This document shows, one piece after another, positions 26,516 to 36,925 of a DNA stretch of 64,000 bases. The notes beneath the pieces are model-generated. The model saw nothing but the letters and a program-made list of their open reading frames with translations, made no database searches and had not been told where the DNA came from. Made by a program: the position numbers and the translations under genes. Every line of letters starts with the position of its first letter. The first letter of the stretch is position 1. Source of the stretch: Shewanella violacea DSS12 (GTDB lineage Bacteria; Pseudomonadota; Gammaproteobacteria; Enterobacterales; Shewanellaceae); contig NC_014012.1 of assembly GCF_000091325.1 (NCBI RefSeq), positions 1,116,001-1,180,000 on the forward strand, given 5' to 3'.

Positions 26516-27373
26516 TTACTCAGCCTTAGTTAAGCTCCGTAGCCAGTTTATTTCCTGAGGCCAAATATCTGAGTTAATCGTCTCTAAGACCATAGGGATT
26601 CTCTTAGTCGCGGGGTGGTTCATGATAAAGCCAAAGGCGGCTTGGCCAATATGCCCTAATCCCAGAGACTCATGTCTGTCGACTCTGCTGTTCAGCGGTG
26701 TCTTGCTGTCATTTAAGTGCATAGCCTTCAAGTATTTATCACCCACAATATCATCGAACAGCTTAAAGCTATGCTGGCAGGCCTCTTCTGTGGTCAAATC
26801 ATAGCCGGCGGCGAACATGTGACAGGTATCTAGGCAGATCCCCACCCGTGTCTTGTCTTCAACCTCTGCAATTATTTGCGCTAATTGCTCAAAACTATGG
26901 CCTATGTTTGACCCTTGCCCTGCGGTATTTTCAATCACGGCAGTGACCTTGCTGCTTCTATCCAGTGCCATATTGATAGAGTCGCTGATACGAGATAAAC
27001 ATTCATCTATGTCTATTTTTCTGAGATGGCTGCCGGGATGAAAGTTCAGCAGCGTTAGTCCCATCTGTTCACATCTTTGCATCTCTTCAAAGAATGCCAA
27101 CCTGGATTTCTGCAGTTGCTCTGCATCTGGATGACCAAGATTAATTAAGTAGCTGTCGTGAGGGAGTATGCCTTCACTGGCTATATTGGCTTCTATGCAA
27201 TTGTGTTTGAAGCCTTCTATCTGATCTAGAGTGAGTGGAGCCGCCTGCCATCTTCGTTGGTTCTTAGTGAATAGTGCGAACGCGTTGGCACCTATTTTAT
27301 TGGCGTTAATTGGCGCATTTTGTATGCCCCCCGCAGCGCTCACATGAGCACCAATCCATCTTGAATCTGTCAT
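26516..27373 (-). CDS. nfo: endonuclease IV (AP endonuclease)
   Basis: Zinc-dependent apurinic/apyrimidinic endonuclease for base excision repair. I choose the ATG at 27373 (285 aa), where the family start [12 protein letters not shown] follows directly. The open frame extends 17 codons further upstream without support. Metal and active-site motifs include [31 protein letters not shown] and [17 protein letters not shown] in two blocks. It converges on thrC. Confidence 0.95.
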   Translation of the reverse strand: MTDSRWIGAHVSAAGGIQNAPINANKIGANAFALFTKNQRRWQAAPLTLDQIEGFKHNCIEANIASEGILPHDSYLINLGHPDAEQLQKSRLAFFEEMQRCEQMGLTLLNFHPGSHLRKIDIDECLSRISDSINMALDRSSKVTAVIENTAGQGSNIGHSFEQLAQIIAEVEDKTRVGICLDTCHMFAAGYDLTTEEACQHSFKLFDDIVGDKYLKAMHLNDSKTPLNSRVDRHESLGLGHIGQAAFGFIMNHPATKRIPMVLETINSDIWPQEINWLRSLTKAE

Positions 27374-27541
27374 TAACCAGAACCTTTTCGTTGAACAGAA
27401 AGAATTAGTTACAAGCTTTGTCACTAATCTTGTCGCGAATTATCCAAGTTTTACTATGCTTTAATTCAATTATGTTATTTGGATTATTTTCATAAAATGA
27501 AGCAGCGATAACTTCATGGATGATAGGGAACGGACTCTACA

Positions 27542-29578
27542 GTGTTTAAAGAATTCTCTCAAACCGATATAAATTCCTTTTGGCCAAGACTATTGGCCGA
27601 GCTCGGAAAATTACAAGCAAACTTCATTAATGGCGAAGACATACTCTTGCCTCTGTGCCGAATATTGGCGGAAGTCAGCCAATCTCAGGCGGTAATGATT
27701 ATTCCTAAAGACTCACTGGACTGTGATGATATGCCCGCATCTGCAACATGCTGGTGTCGAGATCCGGTTCGTTATCTGACCCTATGGAAAGAGGCGAAAG
27801 ATTGGCCCTTCTATAATCAGGAACCTATGGTGCATCGTTGGCAGTCTTTTGTTATCTGGCCAGCCAAGCGAGTCAATATTCAGATATTTTTTCACTCATC
27901 CAGCGACCAATGGTTGGCATTTCTATTAAGTTCAAACGAGCTTTTGTCAGATATTATCATGGGCATGTTGGTCCAGCAGACTCAGGAGTGGCAATCTCGA
28001 GTGAGAGACCGAGGCGTTAATTGTGTCGATAGCGAGATGTTCCAATCCATAGTCAGTAATAGTGAAGACCTGATTTTAGTCGCCAGCCGTTCACCATTTG
28101 GGGTGCCGAGCATCATGTACGCCAACGCCGCGGCGACCAGCATTAGCCACTACCCACGTAGTCAACTCATAGGTAAACCCATCACCTTGTTATTTCAAGA
28201 TGAGCTGAATCAATCTGCAGCTGGTGGTCAGGAGAGCGAGCTGCTACAAGCGATTAATATGCGTAGAGAGTTTGATGGCGAGCTCATCTGTAGTAAGGCC
28301 GATAACGACACCGCTGTGCTGCATATGCATCTGGTTGCCTTGGAGGAACACAGTGAACATGGCAGCTTGTTTGCACTAGTAGGCAGAGACATTACTGATC
28401 ATAAGCAGCTGCAGCAGATCATGGCTCGAACCCAAAAAATGCAGGCCATGGGGCAATTAGTCGGTGGTATTGCTCATGATTTCAATAATATTCTCGGCGT
28501 GTTGAAGGGAAATCTGGAGCTAATGGAGCTTAAAACGAGTGAAGAGACCATTGCACGTTATCTTACTACTGCCTTCAAGGCGTGCCAGAGAGGAACAGAC
28601 TTAACTAGGCGTTTATTGCAGTTTTCCAGGCAGGAACAATTTAGCGCCAACTTGTATCAAGTCAATGATGTTATCGAAGGTATCGAGGAGCTGATAGGTA
28701 AGTCCTTAACCACCCAGGTAAGTCTCATCTTAGAGCCTGGGCAGCAACTGGAGGACATTCTGGTCGATCGTGGGGATCTGGAGGATGCATTACTAAACCT
28801 AGTCTTAAATGCCCGGGATGCCATGGGAGGGGAAGGGCAGATAATCATACGTAGCGGCAGAGAGTCTCTGGCAGGCTATCTGCCGGGCTTAACGGGGCGT
28901 CCTATGGTGGAAGCGGGTCAATACATTACAGTGTCAGTGTTAGATACAGGAACGGGTATAGCTCCTCATCTATTAGAGAAAATCTTCGAGCCTTTCTTCA
29001 CAACGAAAGACAAGAGCAATGGCACTGGGCTTGGGCTCTCCATGGTTTATGGTTTTGTGAAGCGCTCAAATGGCTATATGAGCGTCATAGAATCAGATAA
29101 TTCAGGTACTGAATTCAGGCTCTGGTTTCCTGTTGCTAAGCAGAAGAGACGGCCAGTGCTGGGCGTGGTTGAAAGGCACAAGGCCCCTAAAGTATCTCAG
29201 AGGTTAAAAGTCTTGATTGTCGATGATGAAGTGGACTTGCTGAGTGTCCTCAAAGATTATTGTGAGATTTTAGGCATGGAGGTCGAGGCGTATTCCGATC
29301 CTTTAGTCGTGAGGGAAAAATATAAAGCGGGGCTAAAGGGCGTTGAATTATTGATAACCGATGTGCTCATGCCTGGTGGAATTAATGGCTATGAGTTGGC
29401 CAAGGAACTCTGTGCTAAGGAGGATATTCCTGTGCTGCTTATCTCAGGGTTCATTGGTGATATTGGCTTAACCAGTAGCGAGGAAATGCCCTATCAAGTG
29501 CTGCATAAACCTTTCGTTATCGAGGGTTTAGTCGAGGCGCTGCAACAGATAGGCATCAAGTTTTCTCAGCAAAGATAG
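27542..29578 (+). CDS. hybrid sensor histidine kinase (PAS-HisKA-HATPase-REC)
   Basis: 678-aa cytoplasmic-looking hybrid kinase with no membrane helix seen. The start is GTG. Residues 1-165 are an unassigned, possibly sensory region with several Cys and Trp (CWCRD near 70-74). A PAS domain is at about 168-290, HisKA with phosphoacceptor H312 in GGIAHDFNNIL, HATPase_c with the N box LNLVLNARDAM (about 419-428) and DTGTGIAP and TGLGLSMVYGF, and a receiver domain about 556-670 with D607 in LITDVLMPGG and K656. The signal is unknown. The next genes encode a response regulator and a hemerythrin. The last 45 or so codons are duplicated downstream. Confidence 0.93.
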   Translation: MFKEFSQTDINSFWPRLLAELGKLQANFINGEDILLPLCRILAEVSQSQAVMIIPKDSLDCDDMPASATCWCRDPVRYLTLWKEAKDWPFYNQEPMVHRWQSFVIWPAKRVNIQIFFHSSSDQWLAFLLSSNELLSDIIMGMLVQQTQEWQSRVRDRGVNCVDSEMFQSIVSNSEDLILVASRSPFGVPSIMYANAAATSISHYPRSQLIGKPITLLFQDELNQSAAGGQESELLQAINMRREFDGELICSKADNDTAVLHMHLVALEEHSEHGSLFALVGRDITDHKQLQQIMARTQKMQAMGQLVGGIAHDFNNILGVLKGNLELMELKTSEETIARYLTTAFKACQRGTDLTRRLLQFSRQEQFSANLYQVNDVIEGIEELIGKSLTTQVSLILEPGQQLEDILVDRGDLEDALLNLVLNARDAMGGEGQIIIRSGRESLAGYLPGLTGRPMVEAGQYITVSVLDTGTGIAPHLLEKIFEPFFTTKDKSNGTGLGLSMVYGFVKRSNGYMSVIESDNSGTEFRLWFPVAKQKRRPVLGVVERHKAPKVSQRLKVLIVDDEVDLLSVLKDYCEILGMEVEAYSDPLVVREKYKAGLKGVELLITDVLMPGGINGYELAKELCAKEDIPVLLISGFIGDIGLTSSEEMPYQVLHKPFVIEGLVEALQQIGIKFSQQR

Positions 29579-29820
29579 AAAAATCTTACTCGCTGGTGAT
29601 TGATTACTCTCGATGGTAATAGTCTATTTCAGGATTTATTGGTGATATTGGATTAACCAGTAGCGAGGAAATGCGCTTGTTAAGTGTTGCATAAACCTTT
29701 CGTTATCGAGGGTTTAGTCGAGGCGCTGCGGCAGAACCGATTGTCATCAAGTTTTCTCAGCAAAGATAGAAAAAGTTTACTCGCTGGTGATTGATTACTC
29801 TCGATGGTAAGAGTCTATTT
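29443..29820 (+). repeat. 186-bp tandem duplication of the histidine kinase 3' end
   Basis: Copy 1 (29443-29628) holds the last 45 codons of the kinase, its stop and about 50 bases of downstream sequence. Copy 2 (29629-29820) repeats this with small changes, including a frame-disrupting alteration near 29672-29695, so it is a non-coding relic. It separates the kinase from the response regulator. Confidence 0.9.
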
Positions 29821-29949
29821 AGATCTACACAAGGACGTAATGGGTATGAATGAAGTTGCTATAAACAAATTGGTTATAAATAAAGGCTATGTTAGCTGTA
29901 TTGACGCTATCTCAATGCAGATTGACAGCTATTTGATAGGGGGGCTGTG

Positions 29950-31047
29950 ATGGAGGAAATATTAGTATGGGTCGTAGATGATGATGAAGATTATTGTCAG
30001 CTCATTCAAGAAGTACTCAATGAACATTATCAAGTTGCGGTATTCCATGAAGCGGGGACATATCGTTCAGCTTTAACGCGTAACACACCAGATCTTGTGT
30101 TGATGGACATCAATCTCCCCGATGTGAGTGGCATCGAACTCTGTCGAGAACTCACTGAATCTGGCAAAGACTGTGCGGTGATCTTTGTCTCAGGGATGAA
30201 TACCTTAGATGAGAGGCTGAGAGCCTATGACGTTAGTGCCGTGGATTTTATTGCTAAGCCTTTCGAGATAAAAGAGTTACTGGCAAAAGTTCAGGCTGTG
30301 GCTTCCTATCAGTCTAAACGACATACACTCGTTCAGGCTGAGTCTATGTCGAGAAATATGGCATTTCAGTCTATGACCGAGTCGGCTCAATATGGCGCCG
30401 TGTTACAGTTTTTTAGGCAATGTTTCTTGTGCCAAGATTACCAAAGTCTGGCAGATGCCTTCTTCGACTTGATGCAGCAACTCAATCTTAATACTTGTCT
30501 GGAGATAAGAGATAGTGAAGTGCACTATTTTGCCCCCCAGCATGCGGATATCAGCCCTATAGAGGCTAATATACTGGAGTTATTGGATAAGCATGGGCGT
30601 TTATATGATTTTGGTAGTCGCACTATCTGTAATGACAAGCATGTCTCCTTCTTGATAAAGAATATGCCGCTAGATGATGAAGTCCTCTATGGACGATTAA
30701 GGGATATTATAGCCGTTATTGTTGAAGGGCTAGAGGCTAGGGTGATGGATATTGGTCGTCAACAGACACTGCAGCACGTTTTTGTGGAGATCCAAGCTTT
30801 GCTTGGCAAGATCAACGGTGCCATCTTAGAGCATGACGAGAAGTTCAGTGCAGCATTAACTGGAATGACAACAGAGATCCGTAGCAGCTTCCATGTGCTA
30901 GATATGACTGAAGAGCAGGAGCATTATTTTGCTTCCTTGCTGGAGCGAAACTTAAAAGAAGCCAGCTCGGCCGGAGACGCCTTCTATCGTTTGCAGGGCT
31001 CGTTAAAGACGGTAAAAAATGTCGTAGAGTCCAGTGTTGTTTCCTAG
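29950..31047 (+). CDS. response regulator with an uncharacterised C-terminal domain
   Basis: 365 aa. The receiver domain (about 1-120) has the acidic pocket DDDED (10-14), phosphoacceptor D53 in LMDINLPDVSG and K103 in AKPFE. Residues 130-365 are not a DNA-binding domain I recognise. They include a cysteine-bearing stretch (FFRQCFLCQDY) and a predicted helical C-terminus, so the output may be protein-protein. ATG at 29950 is chosen over the GTG immediately before it; GGGGGC lies upstream. It is probably a partner of the hybrid kinase, inferred from position. Confidence 0.85.
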   Translation: MEEILVWVVDDDEDYCQLIQEVLNEHYQVAVFHEAGTYRSALTRNTPDLVLMDINLPDVSGIELCRELTESGKDCAVIFVSGMNTLDERLRAYDVSAVDFIAKPFEIKELLAKVQAVASYQSKRHTLVQAESMSRNMAFQSMTESAQYGAVLQFFRQCFLCQDYQSLADAFFDLMQQLNLNTCLEIRDSEVHYFAPQHADISPIEANILELLDKHGRLYDFGSRTICNDKHVSFLIKNMPLDDEVLYGRLRDIIAVIVEGLEARVMDIGRQQTLQHVFVEIQALLGKINGAILEHDEKFSAALTGMTTEIRSSFHVLDMTEEQEHYFASLLERNLKEASSAGDAFYRLQGSLKTVKNVVESSVVS

Positions 31048-31204
31048 AGTGACCATAGCGAACCCTTGATTTAATTACTTTAAACAGTGCCAGTTTGCTT
31101 GAGCTTAATCAGAGGGCCTTAACAATTGCTTTAGAAATACTGGGTAAAATTTAATCTTTTTACTAGTATTGTATATATCAGGTATTCGGATTTTGGAGGC
31201 AAGT

Positions 31205-31741
31205 ATGCTGGCAAGGCTTAATCATGATCATAAGCATATGGCGATATTACTCAATATTCTGAAGGTAAAACACAACAGATTAGCTCAAGGGGAAGCGGTT
31301 AACTTTAACCTCATTAGAGATGTTGTTGAGTATATGCAGACTTACGCCGAGCATAGCCATCATCCTTTAGAGGATATTATTTATAGTTACTATTTAAAGA
31401 AAACGGCTCACATGGGGACTAAACAACTTGCTGAACAACATCAAGGTTTAATTGATGAGTCAGCTTCTTTAATGGCCTCACTAAATCTTATATTAAGTGA
31501 TGTCGTCGTCTCTAGAGAGCAGCTTGTATTAGACCTCAGAGCGTATGTTATCTTGCAAGAAGAGCATATGTTGTTCGAAGAAACAGACATTTTTCCTCGA
31601 TGGGCGGAAGTGATAGATCAAACTGATTGGCAGGAGATACAAGCTTTATGTTCACTGAAACTTATCGATGACCCGCTCTTTAGTGATAATGATAATGTTC
31701 TGTTTGAGGAGTTGAGGGATTACATCACTAAGGATGGCTAG
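31205..31741 (+). CDS. hemerythrin HHE-domain protein
   Basis: 178-aa non-haem di-iron protein of the HHE type that binds O2, NO or acts in iron/oxidative stress. Helix motifs with the metal ligands are LNHDHKHM near the start, YAEHSHHPLEDIIY, and EEHMLFEETDIFPRW. ATG 31205 is preceded by TTGGAGGCAAG with a strong GGAGG; an in-frame TTG 12 codons upstream is less likely. It follows the kinase/regulator pair on the same strand with about 160 bases between. Confidence 0.9.
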   Translation: MLARLNHDHKHMAILLNILKVKHNRLAQGEAVNFNLIRDVVEYMQTYAEHSHHPLEDIIYSYYLKKTAHMGTKQLAEQHQGLIDESASLMASLNLILSDVVVSREQLVLDLRAYVILQEEHMLFEETDIFPRWAEVIDQTDWQEIQALCSLKLIDDPLFSDNDNVLFEELRDYITKDG

Positions 31742-31770
31742 ACTTTCCTAGCTCCTAGCTCCTGGGAAAT

Positions 31771-32100
31771 AGACATAACTCTTTGCTTCTTGCTATGGCT
31801 TGGGTGAAGGCCAGACACAAAGTAAATTTCTACCCATAACCTCCAGGGATGGAGGGAATGTCATTAGATGCCTGGAGCATCTTTGACCCATGGATTATTA
31901 ATATAAAGAGAGACATAACTCTTTATTGCGTGAAGTCCAGACACAAAGTAAATTTCTACCCATAACCTCCAGGGATGGAGGGAATGTCATTAGATGCCTG
32001 GAGCATCTTTGACCCATGGATTATTAATATAAAGAGAGACATAACTCTTTATTGCGTGAAGTCCAGACACAAAGTAAATTTCTACCCATCCATGGGAAAT
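31771..32100. repeat. 126-bp tandem repeat after the hemerythrin gene
   Basis: Units start with AGACATAACTCTTT at 31771, 31911 and 32037. The first to second offset is 140 (14 extra bases), the second to third 126. Copies 1 and 2 are almost identical over CCAGACACAAAGTAAATTTC and onwards; copy 3 is truncated after TACCCAT. Each full unit carries the small palindrome CCTCCAGGGATGGAGG and GATGCCTGGAGCATC. No gene. Confidence 0.88.
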
Positions 32101-32120
32101 GTACATAAGTGTTCCAGACA

Positions 32121-32146
32121 CAAAAAAGAGCGCTGATGCGCTCTTC
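32121..32146. terminator. bidirectional terminator before the DUF3545 gene
   Basis: AAGAGCGC (32126-32133) / GCGCTCTT (32138-32145) with loop TGAT, preceded by a run of A (a T-run on the minus strand). It mainly serves the minus-strand small gene. Confidence 0.75.
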
Positions 32147-32159
32147 TTATGTGATTATT

Positions 32160-32345
32160 TTACATCAGGAGGTTGTCTAATTCACCACTGAAGCTACTAT
32201 CTATATCCTGTAGCTCTCTGAGTAAGCGATGCTTCTCTTGCAATGCCTCAATTTCACGCCATTTGCGTTTCTTATTGGAGCTTCTCGAACGGCTTGGTCT
32301 TTCTACCACAGTATCTAGCGCACTACCATAATCGAGTCGATTCAT
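32160..32345 (-). CDS. DUF3545-type small protein
   Basis: 61 aa, charged, with the central SSNKKRKWREIEALQEKHRL block typical of the DUF3545 proteins of Shewanella and Vibrio relatives, and a leucine-rich end. AGGAGG lies six bases before the ATG, an unusually strong ribosome site. Function unknown. The Arg/Lys-rich middle could bind nucleic acid (inference). Confidence 0.8.
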   Translation of the reverse strand: MNRLDYGSALDTVVERPSRSRSSNKKRKWREIEALQEKHRLLRELQDIDSSFSGELDNLLM

Positions 32346-32525
32346 GGTGACCTCCTGTTGTTGTATTCCTGTTCAATCAAATAAATACCACACTTTTAAA
32401 ATAGTGTGCAAGATAAATGTTTCAAACTGGTTAATTGTTTGTGAGGGTTTTGTTGTGTGAGAGTCGAATGTTTTACGTTAAGTAGGAAGAATATTTGCAG
32501 TATCTAGATAGATGAACTACAGAAT

Positions 32526-32556
32526 AAAAAAAAGCCAGTGTAAACTGGCTTTTTTA
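32526..32556. terminator. bidirectional terminator downstream of pgi
   Basis: AAAGCCAGT (32531-32539) / ACTGGCTTT (32544-32552) with loop GTAA and A-run/T-run flanks. It ends the minus-strand tal-pgi transcript. Confidence 0.88.
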
Positions 32557-32580
32557 TCATGAGACTATTTTTAGAGTGAT

Positions 32581-34218
32581 CTAGATAGATTGTTGCCTGA
32601 ACATATTGATAAGTCCATTACTCGAGCAGTCCAATTCACTGGCATCTTTCTCTGCTCCTAGTCTGGTCAAAACATCATTGCCTAATGATTTACCTAGCTC
32701 GACGCCCCATTGATCGAATGAGTTTATATCCCAAATAGCGCCTTGAACGAAGGTTCTGTGTTCATAAAGGGCGATAAGGGAACCTAGAGTTCCAGGTGTT
32801 AGCTTATCCATTAAGATGGTATTGCTTGGCTTGTTACCTTGCATCTCTTTATGTTTAGCTATGGTGCTCTTTTCATCGATTGAGAGGTCACAGCCTTCAA
32901 GTTCCACTAAGGCTTCTTCATAAGATCGCCCTTGCATCAGAGCTTGAGTTTGCCCAAAACAGTTTGAGGCAAGTTGGATATGGTGCTCTCCTAAGGGATT
33001 ATGGCTCTTGAGAGGCATAATAAAGTCGGCAGGAATGAGCGCCGTGCCTTGATGTAACAGCTGGTGATAGGCATGTTGACCGTTAGTGCCTTCACCGCCC
33101 CAGATGACCGGCCCAGTGCTGAAATCGACGCGAGTGCCATCTAAGGTGACAGACTTACCGTTACTCTCCATATCTAGCTGCTGGAAGTATGCGGGAAGTC
33201 CTCTCAGATAATGATCATAGGTCAATACCACATGGGATTGAGCATTATGGAAGTTGCCGTACAGCAGTGAAAATAGCCCCATAATCACAGGCATATTTTC
33301 TGACAGCGGCGTGTTGGCAAAATGCTTATCCATCTCATGGGCACCATCGAGTAGTTCACGGAAGTTATCCATGCCTATCATCAATGCTATAGGTAAACCT
33401 ATGGCTGACCAGAGTGAATAACGACCACCAACCCAATCCCACATAGGGAAGATATTGTCGGCATCGATACCGAATTCAGTCGCTTTAGCCACATTGGTGG
33501 TGACGGCAACAAAATGCTGAGCGATATCTGCCTGACTCGCACCATTGCTAATAAACCAGTCTTTAGCGCTTAAGGTGTTGGTCAAGGTTTCTTGAGTGCT
33601 GAAAGACTTAGATGACATGATAAACAGAGTCGTTTCAGCATCGAGAGGCTTAAGCTTCTCGGTGATGGACGTACCATCAACATTACCCACGAAGTGGCAA
33701 TTGAGGTCTTTATTCCAGTAGGGTCTAAGAGCTTGAGACACTATCTTAGGGCCTAGGAAGGAACCGCCGATACCGATACTGACGATATCTGTGATCGACT
33801 TGCCTGTGTAGCCTTTCCAGCTTCCAGATGTGATGGCTGTGACAAATGTCGCCATCTTAGCTTGAGTCTGTTGAACTTCTTCAACGATATTTATACCGTC
33901 TAGAATGATCTTTTGCTCAGGCTTAGCTCGCAGTGCGGTATGTAGCACTGCACGTTTCTCGGTGGTATTGATCACGTCACCGTCGAACATAGCCTTGATT
34001 TTAGACGCTAGCTTGGTCTCTTCTGCAAGCTTGAATAACAGAGATAAGGTCTCTTGGTTCGCCCTATTTTTAGAGTAATCTAAAAATAGGCCACAAGCCG
34101 ATGTCGACATAGTGTCGAACCTGAGTTTATCTTGCTCAAAAAGCACTCTCATATGTGGTAAATCCTTGGTATGAGCCTTTAGCTCATTCCAAGTCTGACT
34201 CTGGGTTAGCTCAGTCAT
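32581..34218 (-). CDS. pgi: glucose-6-phosphate isomerase
   Basis: Interconverts glucose-6-phosphate and fructose-6-phosphate. 545 aa, full length. Family signatures are [33 protein letters not shown], the [14 protein letters not shown] region and [21 protein letters not shown] precedes the ATG. It follows tal by 14 bases and is surely co-transcribed with it; phosphoketolase and an OmpA-like gene lie upstream on the same strand. Confidence 0.97.
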   Translation of the reverse strand: MTELTQSQTWNELKAHTKDLPHMRVLFEQDKLRFDTMSTSACGLFLDYSKNRANQETLSLLFKLAEETKLASKIKAMFDGDVINTTEKRAVLHTALRAKPEQKIILDGINIVEEVQQTQAKMATFVTAITSGSWKGYTGKSITDIVSIGIGGSFLGPKIVSQALRPYWNKDLNCHFVGNVDGTSITEKLKPLDAETTLFIMSSKSFSTQETLTNTLSAKDWFISNGASQADIAQHFVAVTTNVAKATEFGIDADNIFPMWDWVGGRYSLWSAIGLPIALMIGMDNFRELLDGAHEMDKHFANTPLSENMPVIMGLFSLLYGNFHNAQSHVVLTYDHYLRGLPAYFQQLDMESNGKSVTLDGTRVDFSTGPVIWGGEGTNGQHAYHQLLHQGTALIPADFIMPLKSHNPLGEHHIQLASNCFGQTQALMQGRSYEEALVELEGCDLSIDEKSTIAKHKEMQGNKPSNTILMDKLTPGTLGSLIALYEHRTFVQGAIWDINSFDQWGVELGKSLGNDVLTRLGAEKDASELDCSSNGLINMFRQQSI

Positions 34219-34231
34219 CCTGTCTTACTCC

Positions 34232-35188
34232 TTAAGAGGTCAGTTTGTCTTTCAGCATCACTTCTAGCTTATCTTGGTCGATGGCGAAGTTTCTAATGCC
34301 TTCGGCCAGTTTTTGAACTGCCATAGGATCTTGGTTAAACTCCCAACGGAATTGTGCCTCGCTCAGTGGTTCACCGGCAGTAGCTGATGCCTCAACAGGA
34401 ACAAGTTTACGAACTACTTGAGCCTGTGAATTTGCCATCTCTTCGAGTAAGGCTGGACCAATAGTTAAACGATCACAACCCGCAAGCTCGAGGATTTCAC
34501 CTGTGTTGCGGAAACTTGCACCCATGACCACAGTGTTAAAGCCATGGCGTTTGTAATAGTTGTAGATTTCGGTAACAGACACAACACCTGGGTCTTCACT
34601 AGCACTATAGTCCAGACCAGTATCCTTCTTATACCAATCTAAGATTCTGCCGACAAACGGAGAGATAAGGTAAACACCAGCTTCTGCACAAGCACGGGCT
34701 TGGGCAAAACAGAATAACAAGGTTAGATTACAGTTAATGCCTTCTTGCTCTAGCTGCTTAGCGGCACATATGCCTTCCCATGTTGAAGCTAGTTTGATCA
34801 GAATTCGTGACTTATCTATGCCAGCTTCTTGATACAGTTTAATCAGCTTATGGGCTTTATCGATTGAACCGGCACGGTCGAAAGAGAGTCTTGCGTCTAC
34901 TTCAGTGGAGATACGACCTGGAACTATCTTTAAGATCTCTACACCAATATTAACAGCAAGCTTGTCACCGGCATCTTCGAGTTGTTGCTCAATTTCATCA
35001 CTTTGTGATTTAGCCCAAGTAATGGCGTTATCGATTAGATGGCCATAATCTGGGATCTGGGCTGCTTTTAAAATGAGAGACGGGTTGGTCGTGGCGTCTT
35101 GTGGGTGATAACGCTTGATGGCCTCAATGTCCCCTGTATCGGCGACTATGGTGGTAAAAGATTTCAATTGCTCGAGTGTATTAGCCAT
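34232..35188 (-). CDS. tal: transaldolase
   Basis: Transfers dihydroxyacetone units in the non-oxidative pentose phosphate pathway. 318 aa. It begins with the TalA/TalB-type [16 protein letters not shown] and has DATTNPSLI, the Schiff-base lysine in [12 protein letters not shown], and [15 protein letters not shown]. First gene of a tal-pgi operon. Confidence 0.97.
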   Translation of the reverse strand: MANTLEQLKSFTTIVADTGDIEAIKRYHPQDATTNPSLILKAAQIPDYGHLIDNAITWAKSQSDEIEQQLEDAGDKLAVNIGVEILKIVPGRISTEVDARLSFDRAGSIDKAHKLIKLYQEAGIDKSRILIKLASTWEGICAAKQLEQEGINCNLTLLFCFAQARACAEAGVYLISPFVGRILDWYKKDTGLDYSASEDPGVVSVTEIYNYYKRHGFNTVVMGASFRNTGEILELAGCDRLTIGPALLEEMANSQAQVVRKLVPVEASATAGEPLSEAQFRWEFNQDPMAVQKLAEGIRNFAIDQDKLEVMLKDKLTS

Positions 35189-35571
35189 ATAAATAACATC
35201 CTTCTTAAGAAGCAGCTTAAGGTTTGTGATTGCAGGTGGGTATTAGAAGCGATTTTGATGATATTTCCAACCGTAAATGAAAAAAAATTACAGGAAAGTT
35301 GTAAAATATCAGTAAAAGCGCCTTTGTTGAGCAAGTTAACCCTGAATATTAGTCAAAAATAGGTAGAGGCGAGTATAGCGTGCCAGATGGTTTTTAGTAT
35401 AGATAATATCCAGCTCTATCATTACAGCATGATTAAACTTTGGATAAGAATGAGTGACACAAGAAGGTCTTGTTTAAAAATAGAGAAGATGAGTCATTCT
35501 GGCTAGAATGAGTTGGATAAAAAAATCGCTGCACAGGGCAGCGATTCATAGTTACTTGCAAGAGAGTTTGA
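35189..35571. other. intergenic region tal/ompA-like with terminator
   Basis: About 380 bases. At the ompA-like side is an intrinsic terminator for the minus strand: ATCGCTGC (35525-35532) / GCAGCGAT (35538-35545), with the minus-strand T-run from A at 35519-35525. The rest should hold the tal promoter. No gene or repeat seen. Confidence 0.6.
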
Positions 35572-36672
35572 TTACTTGATCAAAGCTTCTCTTTTCACGC
35601 CTGTTACCTGGGCTTCAATACGACGGTTAGCCTTGTTGGCTTCGACGCTTCTACCTTGGATAATAGGTTGTGTGACACCGAAGCCTTTAGCTTCGACGCG
35701 ATCTTGGCTAATGCCAAACTTCTCAACAAGTATCTTAGCAACGGCCTTGGCACGCTTGTCTGATAAGATCATGTTGTAGTCAGCTTTACCTACATTTGAA
35801 GCATGACCCGAGATCAACACAGTCGATTTAGGGTTAGTGTTCATGTAAGTTGCTAGCTTCTCAATGCGCTCGAAAGACTCAGTCTTTACTGCAGATGAGT
35901 TATTTGCGAACTGAATAGAACCCACGTCGCGTTGCTCGGTAGTTTCTGTGTAGACAGTACAACCGTTCGCATCAACCTGGTGATTAGCAGAAGTGTCAGC
36001 ACACTGATCCATATCGTCAGCTACGCCGTCGTTATCTGAATCGACAACAATTGCGGCAACAATAGGTGCAATAACTGCAGCTGGAGTACCGAAACGGTAG
36101 CTAAGCTCTAGGCCCCAGTAGTTGCTTTCCATGGCAAGTGTGTTCCACTTGTCTTCATCTAAGTTTTCGTAACGACGATACTTAGCTTGAAGCTTCAGGT
36201 TTTCGGTGATGTTATAACCGATACCAGCGCCAAAGTAAGGTGCAATACCACTGTCACTGTAATACTCAGTGCCATATTCTTTGTTGTTCGATATTAGGTA
36301 GTTCATCGCACCAGCTTCAGCCGATAGGCTCCAGCGGTTAGCGATTGGCCAGAATCCTACGACTCCAAGGCTCATACCTTTAGCGCCAACGTCATTCATT
36401 TTGTTAGCGTAATCGACCCACTCAGCACGGCCAAGATCACGGTAACCTAGCTCAACTCCGAAGTAGTCGTTGAAAAGGTAACCACCAAACACGTCCCATG
36501 CGTATGGATCATCTTCGCCACAGCTCTTCATGGTCTTCATGTCACAGTTTGGCTCGTAATTGTTTACGCCAAGACCGCCACCTACATACCAAGGAGTAAG
36601 TTCTTGTGCCGCGTTAGCAGCGAATGGGAGCATTGAAGTAAGCAGAATAGCTTTCAATGTATTGTTCATCAT
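35572..36672 (-). CDS. OmpA-family outer membrane protein
   Basis: 366 aa from ATG 36672 (AAGGA just upstream). Signal peptide about 1-22 ending AANA. An eight-strand OmpA-like beta-barrel with a W-Y-V-G-G-G start and aromatic-rich strands runs to about 200. A thrombospondin-3-like calcium repeat follows (VDSDNDGVADDMDQCADT) with a Cys pair, then an OmpA C-terminal peptidoglycan-binding domain (about 245-360: ILSDKRAKAVAKIL and VEAKGFGVTQPI). It is likely structural, linking the outer membrane to peptidoglycan. A second ATG follows directly and could also be used. Confidence 0.93.
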   Translation of the reverse strand: MMNNTLKAILLTSMLPFAANAAQELTPWYVGGGLGVNNYEPNCDMKTMKSCGEDDPYAWDVFGGYLFNDYFGVELGYRDLGRAEWVDYANKMNDVGAKGMSLGVVGFWPIANRWSLSAEAGAMNYLISNNKEYGTEYYSDSGIAPYFGAGIGYNITENLKLQAKYRRYENLDEDKWNTLAMESNYWGLELSYRFGTPAAVIAPIVAAIVVDSDNDGVADDMDQCADTSANHQVDANGCTVYTETTEQRDVGSIQFANNSSAVKTESFERIEKLATYMNTNPKSTVLISGHASNVGKADYNMILSDKRAKAVAKILVEKFGISQDRVEAKGFGVTQPIIQGRSVEANKANRRIEAQVTGVKREALIK

Positions 36673-36925
36673 TTCAATTCCTTTGTTATTTATTATTCCC
36701 CAATGCAATTTCATCTAGAGATGAAACACCGCAAGCATATTAGAGGGGATTCCTTTGGTTTTATTGCTAGCTGGCGCTATTATCTACGTAAATTGTAACT
36801 TTTTCCAATGTAATAATGATTTAAATCATCACTTTCATAGTTTTATTGCATAAGTAAAGTGCATTCGATAAGAATGCACTTCATTTTGTTGGCTTGTTGT
36901 TATGGGGTCGTTTGCTCGCGGTTAA

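Noticed and set aside
29629..29820. Separate small receiver-domain gene after the kinase
   Set aside because: It is a frame-broken copy of the kinase 3' end without its own start.
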